Shown in pieces: positions 61,553 through 64,000 of a stretch of DNA of 64,000 nt. The first letter of the stretch is position 1. Every line of letters begins with the position of its first letter. The notes beneath the pieces were generated by a model. The model saw only the letters and a program-made list of their open reading frames with translations. It had not been told where the DNA came from and made no database searches. This DNA comes from Paraburkholderia sp. CNPSo 3272 (GTDB lineage: Bacteria; Pseudomonadota; Gammaproteobacteria; Burkholderiales; Burkholderiaceae), in assembly GCF_024206495.1 (NCBI RefSeq), contig NZ_JAMBPQ010000004.1, forward strand, positions 186,001-250,000, in the 5' to 3' direction. The translations under genes were made by a program, and so were the position numbers.

Positions 61553-62572
61553 TCAGAGCCTCGCGAGCCTGCTCTTGCGGCGGGCGATCAAGGAGGCCGC
61601 GAGCAGAGCCGCCCCGCCCGTCAACAGCGCGGTCTGAAGGGAGCGGTGCCTCGCGGTGTTGGTATAGAAGCTGGTTTCGCGCACGTGCCCATTATGGCCG
61701 GAGCGTTCGCGCAATTCGCTGGCGGTTTCATGGAGCCCGTCGCTTTTGACCTTTTCGCGGTCCGTGCGCTGCGCATTCACGCCCAGGCGCGAAACAATAC
61801 GGTCGAACACCGAAGGTAGCAGCCGCGCGAGTCCTACCGTCGCGCGCCCGGCACTCCCCACATACAGATCGCGCACGGGATGCGACGCGGCATGCAGGAT
61901 GGCGCGTGCGACCACATCGGGCGCGTAGACGGGAGGCGGCAGTCGCGGCTGGAAGTCGAGGAGGTTCTTCGCGTGCTCCACGAACATGGTGTCGATGCCG
62001 GAGGGCTTGATCAGCGTGACGGAAACGGGCGCGTGATCGGCAAGCAGTTCAAGACGCAGCGTGTCAGTGAAACCCATCACCGCATGCTTTGAGGCAATGT
62101 AGGCGCCTTGCAGCGGTATGAAGGCATCAGAAAGTTCGCTGCCCAGGTTGATGAGCGCGCCGCCATTCTTTTTGAGCTGGGGTAACGCCACCAGCGAGCC
62201 GTGAACGACGCCCCAGTAGTTGGTTTCGAACAGACGCCTCTGGTCTTCGAGCGGGGTGTCCTCGAGTCGGCCATACGTCGAGACACCCGCGTTGTTGACC
62301 CATGTATCGAACGTGCCGAACCTGGCAATGGCCGCATCGGCGGCCGACTGCAACTGGCCCTTGTCTGCGACGTCTGCGACATGGTGAGCGACTTCGCCGC
62401 CGGCTTGAGTCAGCTCCGCATCGAGTCGATCGAGGGCTTCGCCGTTGCGCGCAACGAGCATGACACGCGCGCCTGCCTTGACGGCGTGTCGCGCCGTGGC
62501 GAGGCCAATGCCGCTGATGGCGCCCGTGATCACGACGACTTGTTCGCTGAGCGGCTTGAGTTTGATTCGCAT
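61553..62572 (-). CDS. Short-chain dehydrogenase/reductase with C-terminal membrane anchor
   Basis: NAD(P)-dependent oxidoreductase of 339 residues. Rossmann motif VVITGAISGIGLATA, NNAG (WVNNAGVSTYG) and the catalytic YIASK (Tyr-x-x-x-Lys) with Ser in the GSELSD stretch. Beyond the ~250-residue catalytic core there is an extension ending in one hydrophobic helix and a basic tail (ALLTGGAALLAASLIARRKSRL), so the enzyme is likely tail-anchored in the inner membrane. ATG at 62572. Substrate unknown. Confidence 0.9.
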   Translation of the reverse strand: MRIKLKPLSEQVVVITGAISGIGLATARHAVKAGARVMLVARNGEALDRLDAELTQAGGEVAHHVADVADKGQLQSAADAAIARFGTFDTWVNNAGVSTYGRLEDTPLEDQRRLFETNYWGVVHGSLVALPQLKKNGGALINLGSELSDAFIPLQGAYIASKHAVMGFTDTLRLELLADHAPVSVTLIKPSGIDTMFVEHAKNLLDFQPRLPPPVYAPDVVARAILHAASHPVRDLYVGSAGRATVGLARLLPSVFDRIVSRLGVNAQRTDREKVKSDGLHETASELRERSGHNGHVRETSFYTNTARHRSLQTALLTGGAALLAASLIARRKSRLARL

Positions 62573-62847
62573 GTTGAACCTCTTGGGATGAGTGCGGCGC
62601 GCTCGTGCGGCGGCCCGGTGTTCCGGAAGGCGCAAAGCCTGTGCCGTCTGCGTCCGGTTAAGCGGAACCAGGCGGAACGCGTGGCACGGCAGCTGAATCG
62701 GAAGAGGGCCTGCGGCGTATGGCGCAAATGGGGGAAAGCCGTAAGGAACACGCTTTGCGGATTAGAAGAGCCGCCCGGATTCACGTTGAAATGGCGCGAA
62801 CCAAGGCGCAACAGGCGAAGTGGCCATACATAGAGGAGGAACCGGCG

Positions 62848-63750
62848 ATGGTCGTGCACCACCTGAATTGTGTTTCGACGTGCCCTCTCGGCGGCCGGCT
62901 CATGGACGGACGAGCGTCGTCCGTAGTCACGCGCGGGGAACTCTGTTGTCACTGCCTGCTGGTCGAGACCGAACAGGGGCTGGTTCTGATCGACACGGGT
63001 TTCGGTCTTGAGGACGTGCGCAACCCGCGCTCGCGTCTGAGCCGCTTTTTCCTCGCACTCGTCAGCCCGGACTTTCGGGAAGAGATGACGGCAATCCGCC
63101 AGATCGAACGGCTTGGATACGATCCGCGCGACGTACGCCACATCGTGCTCAGTCATCTGGATTTCGACCACGCCGGCGGCTTATCGGATTTCCCGCAGGC
63201 GACCGTGCATATGTTCCATGTCGAATCGACATATGCGCGCGCACAGCGAACGTGGATGGATCGTCAACGTTTCCGGCCGCAACAATGGCCCACGATGCAA
63301 CATTGGCAGACCTATGCATCGGACGATGGCGAGCGCTGGCGCGGATTCGAGCACGTGCGTGCATTGGACGGACTACCGCCTTCCATCCTGCTCGTGCCAT
63401 TGCGCGGGCATACGTTCGGCCACGCCGGAATCGCTGTCGAAGGTCGAAGTGGCTGGCTGCTTGATGCCGCCGACGCCTATTTTTATCGCGACGAAATGGC
63501 GGACAGGCCGCATTGCACGCCCGGGTTGCGTTTCTATCAATGGATGCTCGAAAAGGACCGCCGCGCGCGATTCGAAAACCAGGCGCGTTTGCGCGCGCTG
63601 CGCCGCGAAGACAACGACGTGCTCATTTTCTGCAGCCATGACATGGTGGAGTTCGAGGCGCTTGCGGGCCGGCCCGGCGGCACGTTACCGCGCGAGAGGC
63701 CGCGCCAGGCCCCGGGGGCCTATGACGCCGCAGCGCGGCCGGCCCGTTGA
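62848..63750 (+). CDS. Metallo-beta-lactamase-fold hydrolase
   Basis: Protein of 300 residues. Metal-binding motif SHLDFDHAGGL (HxxxDH in the variant with Asp), later His in LLVPLRGHTFGHAGIAVE, Asp in WLLDAADAYF and His in FCSHDMVEFEAL. LVLIDTGFGLEDV precedes the first motif. The pattern fits the lactonase/glyoxalase-II-like group, so a quorum-signal lactonase is possible but not shown. GAGGAGGA lies eight bases before ATG 62848. Confidence 0.88.
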   Translation: MVVHHLNCVSTCPLGGRLMDGRASSVVTRGELCCHCLLVETEQGLVLIDTGFGLEDVRNPRSRLSRFFLALVSPDFREEMTAIRQIERLGYDPRDVRHIVLSHLDFDHAGGLSDFPQATVHMFHVESTYARAQRTWMDRQRFRPQQWPTMQHWQTYASDDGERWRGFEHVRALDGLPPSILLVPLRGHTFGHAGIAVEGRSGWLLDAADAYFYRDEMADRPHCTPGLRFYQWMLEKDRRARFENQARLRALRREDNDVLIFCSHDMVEFEALAGRPGGTLPRERPRQAPGAYDAAARPAR

Positions 63751-63807
63751 AGGACCGGCGCCTGGAACACCTCGTATTGAATTGGGCCGCTGCGAGCCCG
63801 CACACGG

Positions 63808-64000
63808 TCAGCGGTCCGGCCTCGACGGCGAAGAGACCGCCTTCAAGGTCTGGGCAGCGTCACCGTCGGCGCTCGCGATGTCACCCAGCGATACGATCCC
63901 GACAAGCCGATTTTCCCGATCCACGACGGGCACGCGCCGAATCCGGCTGCTCGCCATTTTCTGTTTCACCGCTTCGAGGTCGTCGTCCTCGTGACACCAT
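63808..64000 (-). CDS. CBS-domain protein (3' end only)
   Basis: The minus strand from the window edge to a TGA at 63808 reads the end of a CBS domain: [20 protein letters not shown], then [18 protein letters not shown], and a short polar tail. The gene starts beyond the window. CBS domains bind adenosyl compounds; the rest of the protein is not visible. Confidence 0.8.
   Translation of the reverse strand, partial: WCHEDDDLEAVKQKMASSRIRRVPVVDRENRLVGIVSLGDIASADGDAAQTLKAVSSPSRPDR

Overview
The window is high-GC proteobacterial DNA whose gene order and protein sequences point to the Burkholderiaceae (Burkholderia/Paraburkholderia group). The main evidence is the run rpsB-tsf-pyrH-frr-uppS-cdsA-dxr-rseP-bamA-skp-lpxD-fabZ-lpxA-lpxB-rnhB, with glnD/map, ppsR/ppsA and guaB/guaA around it. 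The genus is an inference from gene order and recognisable protein motifs; no database was consulted.

Region 1 (1-36.8 kb) is core chromosome. It starts inside ligA, followed by an overlapping def. A converging minus-strand block then carries a pseudouridine synthase with a long Arg/Gly repeat tail, glnD and map. A divergent promoter region leads into rpsB and the long plus-strand translation / isoprenoid / phospholipid / outer-membrane / lipid A superoperon, which ends with an RNA methyltransferase and a bidirectional terminator. Next come the divergent ppsR/ppsA pair, an NfeD + SPFH membrane pair, smpB, a RatA-like/RnfH pair, a DMT transporter, guaB, a small membrane protein and guaA. Clean factor-independent terminators separate most converging units.

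Region 2 (36.8-44.4 kb) is an accessory zone with much decay. It holds a frameshifted IS3-family transposase remnant, a NIPSNAP gene divergent from a LysR regulator, and remnants of an MFS transporter, an aldehyde dehydrogenase, an AraC regulator and an OsmC protein. Between the remnants lies an apparently intact module: a Tat-exported epoxide-hydrolase-like enzyme, a previously untracked 41-codon ORF coupled to it, a 31-bp palindromic operator and a divergent TetR regulator, followed by a DUF2867 gene.

Region 3 (44.4-56.3 kb) is the most interesting part: an organosulfur-acquisition island. On the minus strand it has an orphan SsuA-like sulfonate-binding protein, a TcyJLN-type cystine ABC transporter, an LLM flavin monooxygenase and a broken SfnC-like acyl-CoA-dehydrogenase fragment. 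Divergently it has a sugar-type (RbsA/RbsC/RbsB-like) ABC transporter interleaved with an intact SfnC-like flavoprotein and a TauD-family dioxygenase. Five of these proteins (about 1,680 residues) have no Met or Cys beyond the start Met and one signal-peptide Cys, as expected for proteins made during sulfur starvation. This composition ties the sugar-type transporter, whose sequence alone would suggest a carbohydrate, to sulfur scavenging.

Region 4 (56.5-64 kb) carries less connected genes: a methyltransferase-like protein with an export signal, a zinc-ribbon protein, a tandem-duplicated OB-like protein of unknown function, two small ORFs, a short RecQ-family helicase, a tail-anchored short-chain dehydrogenase, a metallo-beta-lactamase-fold hydrolase and the end of a CBS-domain protein.
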